A DNA stretch of 64,000 nt. It comes from Nocardia terrae (GTDB lineage Bacteria > Actinomycetota > Actinomycetes > Mycobacteriales > Mycobacteriaceae). Shown here piece by piece: positions 25,653-34,144 of this stretch. Both the position numbers and the translations under genes were made by a program. The stretch lies in contig NZ_WRPP01000004.1 of assembly GCF_009760405.1 (NCBI RefSeq), forward strand, positions 248,001 to 312,000, written 5' to 3'. Positions within the stretch are counted from its first letter, which is position 1; each line of letters begins with the position of its first letter. Under the pieces are notes generated by a model, which worked only from the letters and a program-made list of their open reading frames with translations, made no database searches and had not been told where the DNA came from.

Positions 25653-26450
25653 ATGGTCTCGGCTGCTGAATCCGCTCCCACCTGGCCCACGCCCGAGTCG
25701 TCCGAGCAGGTCCGGCGGGCGATCAAACTCGAGGTCGCGGTGGTGCTGGCCATCACCTTCGGGCTGAGCGGGGCCAACGCGGCGCTGTCGCTGCTGGAGA
25801 GCGCGCTCTCGCCCGGCGGGGTGGGCGGGCAGACGGTGGCGCTGAATCCGTCCCGGGCCGCGCAGTCGACCATCGATCTGCTGTTCCAGCTGCTCGGCGT
25901 GGCCAGGCTGCTCGGATGGGCGGCGCTGGGGCTGTATCTGTTGTGGCGCAGCGGGATCGCGCCGCGCGCGATCGGGCTGGTGCGGCGGCTGCGCCGGCGC
26001 GCCGACATAATGCCGGGACTGCTGCTCGCGGCGGTGATCGGGATCCCCGGGCTGGGCCTGTATCTGACGGCGCACGCGCTGGGGGTCAGCGTCACCATCG
26101 TGCCGAGTTCACTCGAGCACTGGTGGCGATTGCCGGTGCTGGTGCTGTCCGCGTGGGCCAATTCGGCGGCCGAGGAAGTCCTGGTGGTCGCCTACCTCAT
26201 CACCCGGCTGCGCGCGCTGGGCTGGTCGGAGAATCGCTCGCTGCTGGCCTCGGCTCTGCTGCGCGGCAGCTACCACCTCTACCAGGGGCTGGGCGGCGGG
26301 CTCGGAAACATCGTGATGGGGTTGATCTTCGGGCGCTACTGGCAGCGCACGAACCGGCTCTGGCCGCTGCTGCTGGCGCACGCGCTGATCGACACGGTCG
26401 CCTATGTCGGCTACACCTTCCTGCGCGGACACGTTTCCTGGCTGCCGTAA
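25653..26450 (+). CDS. CPBP-family intramembrane glutamic endopeptidase
   Basis: A 265-residue membrane protein with about seven helices. The CPBP (Abi/Rce1-like) motifs are present: AAEEVLVVAY (the glutamate pair), then SYHLYQG with the conserved histidine, and HALIDTVAY near the end with His and Asp. The arginine of the usual EExxxR motif is replaced by valine. Family members cleave membrane or prenylated proteins. The ATG at 25653 was chosen; no strong ribosome binding site is visible. It is followed 50 bases later by the LCP gene. Confidence 0.85.
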   Translation: MVSAAESAPTWPTPESSEQVRRAIKLEVAVVLAITFGLSGANAALSLLESALSPGGVGGQTVALNPSRAAQSTIDLLFQLLGVARLLGWAALGLYLLWRSGIAPRAIGLVRRLRRRADIMPGLLLAAVIGIPGLGLYLTAHALGVSVTIVPSSLEHWWRLPVLVLSAWANSAAEEVLVVAYLITRLRALGWSENRSLLASALLRGSYHLYQGLGGGLGNIVMGLIFGRYWQRTNRLWPLLLAHALIDTVAYVGYTFLRGHVSWLP

Positions 26451-26500
26451 TCCAATCGGAACGAGCCACGCGAGCGCTGCGGTCGGTACTGTTTCTGGTG

Positions 26501-27949
26501 ATGAACGGCGACGACCCCCAGCACTTTGCAAGGATGCGCCGGGAGCCGCCGCCGGGACGCCCGGGCGAGCCCCCGGCGCGACCGCAACGACCTATGGCGA
26601 ATCCCGGGCAATCACAGAGACCTTCGTCTCACCGATCGCCCGGAGAGGGCCGACCCGTTAACGGCGACGGGCCCCGGATAGAACCAACCCAGGTGATCCG
26701 ACGCGATGAATCCGGCCAGGCCCTGGCGTATTCGCAGGTGCCGCCGAATCGTGCACCGGCGCCACCGAATCGGCCTGCGGCCGATCGAGTCCCGCCGCGG
26801 GGCAATCGGGTTCCGCCACCGGGCAATCGAGGCCCGGGCCGGGAACCCGCGGGCAGCCCGATGGGATATGCGCCCACCCAGCGGCCCGAACCCTTCCGCG
26901 ACGAACCGCCCCGCACGCCCCCGCCACCGCTGCCTCCGGGCAAGCGCCGCGGCGGCGGCGACCGCCCGCCGCGCGGCTCCCGGCCGCGCAAGAAACGGCA
27001 CTGGTTCCGCTGGATCCTGTCGCTGCTGGTCGTGCTGCTGCTGATACCGGTCGCGGCGGCGATCTATGTCGACACCCACCTCACTCGAATCGATGCGCTC
27101 GCGAACTACCAGGGGCGGGTCGGCGACACGCCCGGGACGAACTGGCTTCTGGTCGGATCCGACAGCCGCTCGGGACTGAGCAAGGAGCAGGAACAGCAGC
27201 TGTCCACCGGCGACTCCTCCGATGTCGAGGGCGAGCGCACCGACACCGTCATGCTGGTGCACATCCCCAAGTCGGGGCGGCCCACGCTGGTCAGCATCCC
27301 GCGCGACTCCTATGTCAGCATTCCCGGCGTCGGCAAGGACAAGATCAACGCGTCCTTCGCCGCCGGCGGGGCGCAACTGCTGGTCAAGACCGTCGAGGGC
27401 GCGACCGGACTGCACATCGACCATTACATGCAGATCGGCTTCGGCGGCTTCGCGAACATGGTCGACGCGGTCGGCGGCATCGACATGTGCCTGGACGCCC
27501 CGATGAACGATCCGCTGGCCGGGATCAACCTGCCCGCGGGCTGCCAGAAGCTCAACGGTCCCGAGGCCCTGGGCTTCGTGCGCTCGCGCGCCACCCCGCG
27601 CGCGGACCTGGACCGCATGCTCAATCAGCGAAAGTTCTTGAACGCCTTGCTGAAGAAGGCGAGCAGTCCGGCCACGCTGGCCAACCCGTTCCGGTCCTGG
27701 CCGCTGGTGAGCGACCTGACCGCCGCGCTGAAGGTCGACAACGGCGCGCACATCTGGAACCTGGCGTCCCTCGGCAATGCGCTGACCGACGATCCGATCA
27801 CCACCACCGTGCCGGTGGGCGGGTTCGAGGATGTCGCGGGCAGCGGAAATGTGCTGCTCTGGGACAAGACGAAAGCGAGTGCGTTCTTCGACGCGCTGGC
27901 CAAGGATCAGCAGGTGCCCTCCGACTTGATCACCACCGTCGGGAGCTAG
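26501..27949 (+). CDS. LytR-CpsA-Psr (LCP) family envelope ligase
   Basis: A 482-residue protein that should transfer a polyprenyl-linked polymer (in this group arabinogalactan) to peptidoglycan. The first 165 residues are a proline/arginine-rich cytoplasmic tail with short VPPxGNR repeats, then one membrane helix (171-189) and an extracytoplasmic LCP domain. Substrate-binding residues are visible: D221 and R223 in GSDSRSG, R246 and D248 in RTDTVM, R268 and D269 in SIPRDSY. The ATG at 26501 lacks a ribosome binding site, and TACTGT ends eight bases before it, so the mRNA is probably leaderless. An in-frame opening upstream overlaps the protease gene and is not coding. Confidence 0.88.
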   Translation: MNGDDPQHFARMRREPPPGRPGEPPARPQRPMANPGQSQRPSSHRSPGEGRPVNGDGPRIEPTQVIRRDESGQALAYSQVPPNRAPAPPNRPAADRVPPRGNRVPPPGNRGPGREPAGSPMGYAPTQRPEPFRDEPPRTPPPPLPPGKRRGGGDRPPRGSRPRKKRHWFRWILSLLVVLLLIPVAAAIYVDTHLTRIDALANYQGRVGDTPGTNWLLVGSDSRSGLSKEQEQQLSTGDSSDVEGERTDTVMLVHIPKSGRPTLVSIPRDSYVSIPGVGKDKINASFAAGGAQLLVKTVEGATGLHIDHYMQIGFGGFANMVDAVGGIDMCLDAPMNDPLAGINLPAGCQKLNGPEALGFVRSRATPRADLDRMLNQRKFLNALLKKASSPATLANPFRSWPLVSDLTAALKVDNGAHIWNLASLGNALTDDPITTTVPVGGFEDVAGSGNVLLWDKTKASAFFDALAKDQQVPSDLITTVGS

Positions 27950-27955
27950 TCGAAT

Positions 27956-27994
27956 TTAGGCAATACTTGCCTCAATTAGGTTGTGCTCAATAAG
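27956..27994. promoter_or_regulatory. tandem weak IdeR-like boxes upstream of the ferritin gene
   Basis: TTAGGCAATACTTGCCTCA (27956-27974) and TTAGGTTGTGCTCAATAAG (27976-27994) each match 12 of 19 positions of the IdeR consensus and are one base apart. M. tuberculosis bfrB is activated by IdeR from tandem upstream boxes, and these lie at a similar place. Confidence 0.5.
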
Positions 27995-28041
27995 GCTTGA
28001 CTTGGATGACACGCCAAATTGCCGAGATTAATCTCATCCGC

Positions 28042-28590
28042 ATGTCCACCCGAACCCAAGCCAAGACGAGCAAGTTCCACGCCCTGCTGCAGGATCAGAT
28101 CCGCAACGAATTCAGCGCCGAACACCAGTACATCGCAATCGCGACGTGGTTCGACCATGCCGATCTTCCTGTCCTCGCGAAGTATTTCTACAAGCAGGCC
28201 GTCGAGGAACGCAATCACGCGATGATGATCGCGCAGTACCTGATGGATCAGGACAGCGCCGTCGAGATGCCCGGGATCGAGGCCGCCACTTCGAAATTCG
28301 CGAATGCCAAGGAGCCCATCGCCCTGGCCCTCGCGCAGGAGCAGACGGTGACCGAGCAGATCGTCCAGCTCGCCAAGACCGCCCGTGAAGAGGGCGACTA
28401 CCAGGGCGAGCAGTTCATGCAGTGGTTCCTCAAGGAGCAGGTGGAGGAAGTGGCGACCATGCGGAAGCTGCTCACCGTGGCCGATCGGGCCAGCTCCAAC
28501 CTGTTCGATCTCGAGAATTACGTACTGCGGGAGATGAGCGGCCCGTCGGATGCCTCGGGTGCTCCGCACACCGCTGGCGGCGCGCTCTAA
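28042..28590 (+). CDS. bfrB: bacterial ferritin (BfrB-like)
   Basis: An iron-storage ferritin of 182 residues that assembles into a 24-subunit shell and oxidises Fe(II). All ferroxidase residues are present with correct spacing: E23, E56, H59, E100, Q133 and E136. There is no haem-binding methionine of the bacterioferritin kind that I can identify, so it is the non-haem type. I chose the ATG at 28042 because the protein then starts as in other ferritins; TAATCT ends seven bases before it, which suggests a leaderless transcript. Upstream IdeR-like boxes point to induction by iron. A strong terminator follows. Confidence 0.95.
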   Translation: MSTRTQAKTSKFHALLQDQIRNEFSAEHQYIAIATWFDHADLPVLAKYFYKQAVEERNHAMMIAQYLMDQDSAVEMPGIEAATSKFANAKEPIALALAQEQTVTEQIVQLAKTAREEGDYQGEQFMQWFLKEQVEEVATMRKLLTVADRASSNLFDLENYVLREMSGPSDASGAPHTAGGAL

Positions 28591-28656
28591 ATACCCCGCG
28601 GAGCGCTGTAATGCGCTCGGGCCGAGGCAATTCGGCCCACCCTGGTGGATTTCACG

Positions 28657-28689
28657 ACAGGCCCGATCCCTGCACGGGATCGGGCCTGT
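28657..28689 (+). terminator. hairpin terminator after bfrB
   Basis: ACAGGCCCGATCCC and GGGATCGGGCCTGT form a perfect 14-base stem with a 5-base loop, about 70 bases beyond the ferritin stop and before the convergent DUF5926 gene. Confidence 0.8.
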
Positions 28690-28773
28690 CGCATGCGCTC
28701 GGTCATTCGGCGCGAAATATATATTCTTTCAATATCTTCCGCCGAGAAGAACCGTAATTCGTTCGGCTCGCGG

Positions 28774-29691
28774 TCAGCGCAGGGTGACCTGGCGCGACCG
28801 CAGGCCGTCGCGGGAACGACGCTCGTCGGAGGTCAGCGGAGCGTCGACCTTCAGAGCGGCGGCCAATTTCGCGCCGAATTCGCGTGCGGGGGCTTCCCAT
28901 TCGCTCGCGTGCATCTCCCGATCCAGGTCGAAGACCGGGACCAGCAGCCCGTGCGTGCGGAACGAGCCCGCGAAACGCGAACCCTCGCCCAGGTGCAGAT
29001 CACCGGCCGCGTGCAGGCGCGCCAGCGCCAGCATGAGCTGATCCTCGTCCTCGGGCCGCACCCAGCGCACGTGCGCCTTCTCACCGGCGTCCACCCACCA
29101 GGCCGCGCCGATCGCGTCCGCGCCCAGCTCCAGGCGGGCCGACGGCATGATCGCCTGATTCGCCTGCTCGATGGTGGCGGCCACCTGCGGGTCCGGGGTG
29201 ACGCCCTCGGGCACCCACCAGTTGAAGTCCTGGTGCACGGTCAGGTCCAGGGCCGCACCCGGGTCCAGCACCTCCGTGAGGCGCGGCGCGCCGGCCGCGT
29301 CCGCGGCATTGAGCGACTCGCCCGGCTCGGCGGCCTGCGTCCACAGGATGGCGGCGGCCAGATCCGCGGCGGGATCGCCCGACTGGAACTGCACCTGCGT
29401 GCCGACGAAACCGACCGGCTCGTCACCGGCGCGGACCAGCGCGGCGACCGCGCCCGGCAGCACCGTGGCGAGGGTGACCGCCCGCTCGGCGGCGACATTC
29501 GGCGACAGCTTCAGCGTGGCGGTCGCCGACGGCACGAACTCCCGCAGCGCGACCAGATCGCACTCGGCGGCCAGGCCTTCGAAGGGCCGGGTCACGGCCG
29601 ACGCCGCCGCCTCCTGCGCGGCGCGGCGGGCGGCCAGCTTCTCCGCGCGATTGCTGTCCGGCTTGGGACTATTGCGCTTGCTCTTACCCAT
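28774..29691 (-). CDS. DUF5926 family protein
   Basis: A 305-residue soluble protein of an actinobacterial family with no assigned function (DUF5926). It begins with a lysine/arginine-rich stretch (KSKRNSPK, then a coiled alanine-rich helix to about residue 40), followed by a mixed domain with CDLVALREFVPSATATL and HQDFNWWVPEG, and a C-terminal part with VRWVRPEDEDQLMLALARL. The family is widespread and single-copy as far as I know. It is convergent with the ferritin gene. Confidence 0.78.
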   Translation of the reverse strand: MGKSKRNSPKPDSNRAEKLAARRAAQEAAASAVTRPFEGLAAECDLVALREFVPSATATLKLSPNVAAERAVTLATVLPGAVAALVRAGDEPVGFVGTQVQFQSGDPAADLAAAILWTQAAEPGESLNAADAAGAPRLTEVLDPGAALDLTVHQDFNWWVPEGVTPDPQVAATIEQANQAIMPSARLELGADAIGAAWWVDAGEKAHVRWVRPEDEDQLMLALARLHAAGDLHLGEGSRFAGSFRTHGLLVPVFDLDREMHASEWEAPAREFGAKLAAALKVDAPLTSDERRSRDGLRSRQVTLR

Positions 29692-29735
29692 GAGAGGAAA
29701 ACCTACTGTGTTTGATGCCCTCCGCTTCGCTCCGG

Positions 29736-29836
29736 GCGGGTTTGCGGCGCTGCAAGTCTCGTTCTTCCCTCCCTCCGCTTCTCCGCTTCGCTCCCCCGCT
29801 CCGCTCAGTCCAGAACGAGACGCGCCGCAAACCGCC
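29736..29836. repeat. long imperfect inverted repeat with internal CTCCGCTTC repeats
   Basis: The left arm GCGGGTTTGCGGCG plus GTCTCGTTCT (29736-29765) pairs with AGAACGAGAC plus CGCCGCAAACCGC (29813-29835), with a small bulge in the left arm. The loop contains copies of CTCCGCTTCGCTCC-like sequence, and another copy lies just before the element. It sits between two leftward genes. A mobile-type or structural repeat is possible. Confidence 0.6.
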
Positions 29837-29895
29837 TGGTGATCCGTCCCCGAAGTGGATCGGCGGGTGGAGGGTCCGGCACGAAGTCTGCGAAT

Positions 29896-30663
29896 TCAGG
29901 CAGTGGTGAGTACGGCTTTGGTGCGGGCCGGGTGGTTGGTGGCGACCCAGTCCACGCCCAGGTCGGCGCAGAGCTGGACGTCCTCGGGATCGTCGCAGGT
30001 CCAGACGTAGGTGGCGCGGCCCGCGGCGGCGGCCTTGTCGACCAGGTCGGGGTGCTCGCGCAGGGTCCGGACCGAAGGGCCGATCGCCGTCGCGCCGACC
30101 GTGTGCGCCGCGCCGCCGGAGAGGTAGAGCGAGGACTCGCCCAGCAGCACCGTGGGTAGCAGCGGGGCCGCGCGGCGGATGCGCCAGACGGCGGTGGCGG
30201 CGAAGGAGATGACCACGGCCCGCGCGTGATCCGCCGAGGCGGGCGCGCCGATGCCGTAGCGGTTGAGCTCGGTCAGCAGCGTGGTCTCCACCAGCGCGCC
30301 GTACCGGACCGGATGCTTGGTCTCGATGAAGAGCTTGGTGGGACGGCTCTTCCAGTCCAGCACCAGCTCGATGAGTTCGGACAGGGTGAGCACGCCCTCG
30401 GGCTCGGACTCGGTGCCGAAGTTCAACGCCTTCAGCTCCTCCAGGGTCATCTCGCTGACCGCGCCCGTCCCGTTCGAGGTGCGCTCCACGGTGCGGTCGT
30501 GCACGCAGACCAGATGCCCGTCACGGGTCAGGCGGATATCGCATTCGACACCGTCCGCACCCTCCTGCAGGGCGAGATCGTAAGCGGCGAGCGTGTGTTC
30601 GGGTCGAGTCCCCGACGCCCCCCGGTGCGCTACCACGAACGGCGCACGACTGGCCCGGCTCAC
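29896..30663 (-). CDS. glpQ1: glycerophosphodiester phosphodiesterase
   Basis: A 255-residue enzyme that splits glycerophosphodiesters into glycerol-3-phosphate and an alcohol. Catalytic residues of the GDPD fold are visible: HRGASGTRPEHT (His13, Glu22), ECDIRLTRDG (metal-binding Glu and Asp) and VHDRTVERTSNG with the second histidine. IETKHP gives a further metal ligand. There is no signal peptide, so the enzyme is cytoplasmic and probably recycles lipid head groups. The start codon overlaps the stop of the DUF4328 gene (ATGA). The orthologue Rv3842c has the same location. Confidence 0.92.
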   Translation of the reverse strand: MSRASRAPFVVAHRGASGTRPEHTLAAYDLALQEGADGVECDIRLTRDGHLVCVHDRTVERTSNGTGAVSEMTLEELKALNFGTESEPEGVLTLSELIELVLDWKSRPTKLFIETKHPVRYGALVETTLLTELNRYGIGAPASADHARAVVISFAATAVWRIRRAAPLLPTVLLGESSLYLSGGAAHTVGATAIGPSVRTLREHPDLVDKAAAAGRATYVWTCDDPEDVQLCADLGVDWVATNHPARTKAVLTTA

Positions 30664-31787
30664 TTCGCCAATACCTCCTGTTGCTCTGCCTCCGGCGACC
30701 CGCCGGAATCCGGTTCCACTGCCTCGGATTCCGTCTCGGGCGCGGTGACCTCATCATTCCCGACGGCGGCGACCGGCGCGCGCCCGGCGGAATCGGCCGC
30801 GCCCGGCCGCACCGGTTCGATCACCGGGCGGGCCGGCCCGGTGGCGATCACCCAGCGCCGCAGCGGCTTCGGACGACCCCGCAGATCCAGTCCCGCGAAC
30901 GCGCGGACCAGGCCCAGCGAAGCGACCGCCACGGCCGCCGCGACCAGGTCCGTCCACATGCTCACCAGCACCCCGTCGGCCTGCACCTGCAGCGACTTCG
31001 CGAAGCGGTAGAGCATTGCCACCAGCACCAGCACCGCGTTCAGCAGCCAAGCGCCCCACCAGATCCGGACCGCCCGCAGCAGCCGCGAATCCGCGCCGGC
31101 GGCGATCCGCAGGCGGGCGGTCTCGGTCAGATACACCCCGGGCCACACCAGATTCACCACCGGGACCACACAACCCAGCACCAGGGAGCGCAGCGTGCGC
31201 GGATCGGCCTGGCCCAATTCGGCGTACGCGGCGCGACGGGTCTCGGTGAGCCAGCCGACCAGCGCCACCGCCGCAGCCAGCGCCAGCAGCATCGCGACGA
31301 TCGAGGAAACGGTCACGGCCGCATCGGAAATCCACAGCAGCCAGGGCTGGATCAGCCGGGTGCGGTTGCGCAACAGGATCCCGTACCGGCCCAGTTCGGT
31401 GAGGGCGGTCAGCACGAACAGCCCGACGGTCGTCAGCAGCAGCGTGCCGACCCGCTCGGTCAGCGCGGCCAGCGGCCGGCGCGGGGCGGCCGCCTCGGCG
31501 GGCGGCCGATCGTGCAGGCCCCATTGCGGAATCTGGCGGTAGCGCGGCGTCTCCGCCGCGGGTCGCCGGACGGGCTGCGCGGCAGGCGATTTCCGGCCCG
31601 GCGGGCGCGCCACCCAGCGATAGTTGCGGCGATCCGCGGGCGCGTCCACGGGAGCGGGCGAGAGCAGCACGCCGTGGCAGCGCGGGCACCAGTGCAGTGG
31701 TTTGCCCTGTACCGCCCAGCGCGCGCCGCAGCGGGCGCACGGCTGTACGACGGCGGATCGCGATCGGCCCACCTGTCCCCCGTTCAT
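30660..31787 (-). CDS. DUF4328 membrane protein with N-terminal zinc ribbon (Rv3843c-like)
   Basis: A 375-residue protein. The N-terminus has two CxxC pairs (PCARCGARW and WCPRCHG) forming a probable zinc ribbon, followed by a proline/arginine linker. Then come about six membrane helices of the DUF4328 domain (about residues 110-300), including NLVWPGVYLTETAR, and an acidic C-terminal tail. It is translationally coupled to glpQ1. Function unknown; the zinc-ribbon plus membrane design suggests sensing or regulation, but that is a guess. Confidence 0.82.
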   Translation of the reverse strand: MNGGQVGRSRSAVVQPCARCGARWAVQGKPLHWCPRCHGVLLSPAPVDAPADRRNYRWVARPPGRKSPAAQPVRRPAAETPRYRQIPQWGLHDRPPAEAAAPRRPLAALTERVGTLLLTTVGLFVLTALTELGRYGILLRNRTRLIQPWLLWISDAAVTVSSIVAMLLALAAAVALVGWLTETRRAAYAELGQADPRTLRSLVLGCVVPVVNLVWPGVYLTETARLRIAAGADSRLLRAVRIWWGAWLLNAVLVLVAMLYRFAKSLQVQADGVLVSMWTDLVAAAVAVASLGLVRAFAGLDLRGRPKPLRRWVIATGPARPVIEPVRPGAADSAGRAPVAAVGNDEVTAPETESEAVEPDSGGSPEAEQQEVLAK

Positions 31788-31805
31788 CGCTCCACCTCTC
31801 CGCGC

Positions 31806-32177
31806 CTAGTAGATCTTCGCCTCGGGACCGTCACCGGCGAGCGGCCGCCCGGTCTGCTGCCAGGCCACCATGCCACCCGAGACATTGACGGCCTCGTAGC
31901 CGATCTGGTTCAGGTACTCGACCACCGCGATGGACCGGCCGCCCTGCCGGCAGATCACGTAGATCTCGGCGTCGATATCCAGTTCGTCGAGCCGGGCGGG
32001 CACATCGGTCATGGGGATATGGACGGCGCCGGGCGCGCGGCCGAGCTGCCATTCGTCGTCCTCACGGACGTCGAGGAGCTGGGCGGGCGCGGGCGCGGCC
32101 GAACCCCAGCCGTCGACGGCATCGAATTCCGCAGGCACCGCGTCGATCGGCACCGAGGGCACGTGGGAGTTCGTCAC
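31806..32177 (-). CDS. rhodanese-domain protein
   Basis: A 123-residue single-domain rhodanese, a carrier of sulfane sulfur. The domain reads LLDVREDDEWQLGRAPGAVHIPM, then the active-site loop CRQGGRS with the catalytic cysteine, then GGMVAWQQTGRPL. The six-residue loop is the sulfurtransferase form. The GTG at 32177 has AGGA eight bases upstream; frame upstream has no similarity. It is 18 bases downstream of the DUF4328 gene start region in the same direction, so it may be the promoter-proximal member of that group. Confidence 0.88.
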   Translation of the reverse strand: MTNSHVPSVPIDAVPAEFDAVDGWGSAAPAPAQLLDVREDDEWQLGRAPGAVHIPMTDVPARLDELDIDAEIYVICRQGGRSIAVVEYLNQIGYEAVNVSGGMVAWQQTGRPLAGDGPEAKIY

Positions 32178-32498
32178 GGTTTCGATCCTGCCACGCGCGC
32201 GCGAGGGCTGTGGAGTTCCGTACCTGCGCACGGTCGGTTTCAGGAGTTATCCACATAATCCACAACCTGATCCACAGGTTGACAGCCGACCGAATAGTCC
32301 GAGTCCGCTCCGGTCGACCGATCCGGAAGTCCCCTCCCCCGTTCCGGAGCGGCCGACCTGAGGGCCTGTCCCAGAAGGCCCCATTCAGTCTGACGCCCCA
32401 GGTGAGCCCATGGTTCCGTTCGGATCGGAAAAAAACGACAACACTACCGAAAAACGGAAATCCTGGGCCGGGCCAGGCAAGATCGGTAGCCTGGCGCT
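32178..32498. other. 321-base intergenic region with DnaA-box-like cluster
   Basis: No gene is supported between the divergent rhodanese gene and the hypothetical gene at 32499. The region holds three DnaA-box-like nonamers (32247-32276) inside nested inverted repeats (GGTCGG at 32232 with CCGACC at 32286; CAACCT at 32263 with AGGTTG at 32276), followed by an A-rich stretch near 32427-32455, unusual in this GC-rich DNA. Confidence 0.6.
32247..32276 (+). promoter_or_regulatory. cluster of three DnaA-box-like sites
   Basis: TTATCCACA (32247), TAATCCACA (32256) and TGATCCACA (32268) lie in the same direction, 9 and 12 bases apart. The first equals the E. coli R1 consensus; the others differ at position 2 only. 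Binding of DnaA is inferred. Confidence 0.55.
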
Positions 32499-33110
32499 AT
32501 GACTGTGAGCAGGGGGCTACTCGACGGCCTGGACATCAAGGGACTCAACCTCGCGCTGTCGGAGGCAACCTGCCTCGGCATCGACGTCGACACGGAGAAC
32601 GCCACGCTACGGCTGGAACTCGACGTGCTGACCCTGCCCGAGGACGGACCACCGCCCGCGGACTGCGATATCTACCTGACCCTCACCGGGGTCAGCCGGG
32701 TCGCCTGCTCGCTGCGCCGCCAGCGCTGGGACGACCTCGAGCCCGTTGTGCTCCCCCTCACCCTCGACGGCCTGCACGACGCCGTCAACAGCTTCGGCGG
32801 CGGCGCACTGCACGGCTGGGACTTCCTCGATCTGAGCGACAGCTCCTGGAGCCAGTGGAAGAAGCTGCTCAGCTTCGACACCGAACTGCGCGACACCCCC
32901 GGTGAGCACATGATGGAGTTCTCGCAGGAAGAGGGCATCGACCCGCGCGAGCTCGACCTGCGCATCTGGTTCGACGGCGTCGAGGTCACCGACAAGCAGG
33001 GCACCCCGATTCCGTTGCAGCAGTTCATCGACGGCGGCGTCCGCTGGTGGCAGGCCCATGACGCGGGCGACCCGCGCACTCAGCGACCGGACGTCGTTCC
33101 GCCCCTCTGA
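32499..33110 (+). CDS. conserved hypothetical protein
   Basis: A 203-residue acidic, soluble protein that I do not recognise. It lacks signal and membrane segments. The N-terminal half looks like a beta-rich domain (ATLRLELDVLTLP, DCDIYLTLTGVSRVACSLRRQRW), the C-terminal half contains WDFLDLSDSSWSQWKKLLSFD and LDLRIWFDGVEVTDK, rich in tryptophan and acidic residues. Third-position GC and an uninterrupted frame support coding. It follows the DnaA-box-like region, which may affect its expression. A hairpin terminator lies just after its stop. Confidence 0.65.
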   Translation: MTVSRGLLDGLDIKGLNLALSEATCLGIDVDTENATLRLELDVLTLPEDGPPPADCDIYLTLTGVSRVACSLRRQRWDDLEPVVLPLTLDGLHDAVNSFGGGALHGWDFLDLSDSSWSQWKKLLSFDTELRDTPGEHMMEFSQEEGIDPRELDLRIWFDGVEVTDKQGTPIPLQQFIDGGVRWWQAHDAGDPRTQRPDVVPPL

Positions 33111-33122
33111 GGCGACCCAAGA

Positions 33123-33148
33123 GGTTTGGGGGCCTTGGTCCCCAAACC
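33123..33148 (+). terminator. hairpin terminator
   Basis: GGTTTGGGG and CCCCAAACC form a 9-base stem with an 8-base loop, 13 bases after the hypothetical gene. Confidence 0.65.
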
Positions 33149-33286
33149 ACGACGGTGCCAACTGATCTCGTGAGGTGGGGGTAACTCACCGGGAACGCCC
33201 AGAATTGGTTCGGCAGCCCACCGCCGGCACGGGTGCATGAGTCCCGACGGCTCCCCAGCCGCCCGCTGAAGGCCCGGGGAGGCGGC

Positions 33287-33949
33287 TCAGTAGCTCACAC
33301 CGGTGCCGTGGTCGGGGCAGTAGCCGCCGGGATTCTTGGCCAGGTACTGCTGGTGATAGCCCTCGGCGTAGAAGAAGGCGGAAAGGTCGGGCAGCGGGGC
33401 GATCTCGGTGGTGATCTCGCCGAATCCGGCCGCCGTCAACCGTTCCTGATAGATCCCGCGGGTCTCCTCGGCCACCTTGAACTGCTCATCGTCGAAGGTG
33501 AACACGGCCGAGCGATATTGGGTGCCGCGGTCGTTGCCCTGTCGCATGCCCTGCGTTGGGTCGTGGTTCTCCCAGAATTGTTCGAGAATTCCGGCGAAGT
33601 CGATCACCCGCGGATCGAACACCACGAGCACGGATTCGGTGTGTCCGGTTCGCCCCGAGCAGGTTTCCTCGTAGGTCGGATTGGGGGTGAATCCGCCGGC
33701 GTAGCCGACCGCGGTGCTGTACACGCCGTCGAGCTGCCAATACCCCTGCTCGGCACCCCAGAAGCAGCCCATGGCCACCACCGCGAGCCGCATTTCCGGC
33801 GGGAAGGGCGGTTTCAACGGATGGCCGTTGAGGTAGTGCTTGTCCGGAACGACCAGCGGTTCGGAACGACCCGGCAGCGCTTGCTCGGCTGTCACCATGG
33901 TCGGTTCCGGTAGTCGCAAACGCCCAACGAACTCGTCGTACCACGACAT
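33287..33949 (-). CDS. msrA: peptide-methionine (S)-S-oxide reductase
   Basis: Repairs oxidised methionine S-sulfoxide in proteins, using thioredoxin as reductant. The 220 residues contain the active-site motif MGCFWGAE with Cys62, GYAGG, and TGHTESVLV with the conserved glutamate; the resolving cysteine is C211 in GGYCPDHGTG near the C-terminus. An N-terminal extension of about 50 residues (with KHYLNGHPLKPPFP) is normal for actinobacterial MsrA. The gene is divergent from sodA, so two oxidative-stress genes share one intergenic region. Confidence 0.95.
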   Translation of the reverse strand: MSWYDEFVGRLRLPEPTMVTAEQALPGRSEPLVVPDKHYLNGHPLKPPFPPEMRLAVVAMGCFWGAEQGYWQLDGVYSTAVGYAGGFTPNPTYEETCSGRTGHTESVLVVFDPRVIDFAGILEQFWENHDPTQGMRQGNDRGTQYRSAVFTFDDEQFKVAEETRGIYQERLTAAGFGEITTEIAPLPDLSAFFYAEGYHQQYLAKNPGGYCPDHGTGVSY

Positions 33950-34144
33950 GACTCGATGCTACGGGACCGGGCGAGACCGGCGGCGATGTTGCGATCGCTC
34001 GGATTCCAAAGGTTGGGAAAGATATACATCGGCCGGAATGTGGGGGCACGCAGCCCGGTTGCAGACGAGCGGGTGTACGAATGATGGTTGGGTGCGCCTC
34101 GGAACCATTCCGGGGGCACACGGCCCCGACACGAAAGGGACATC

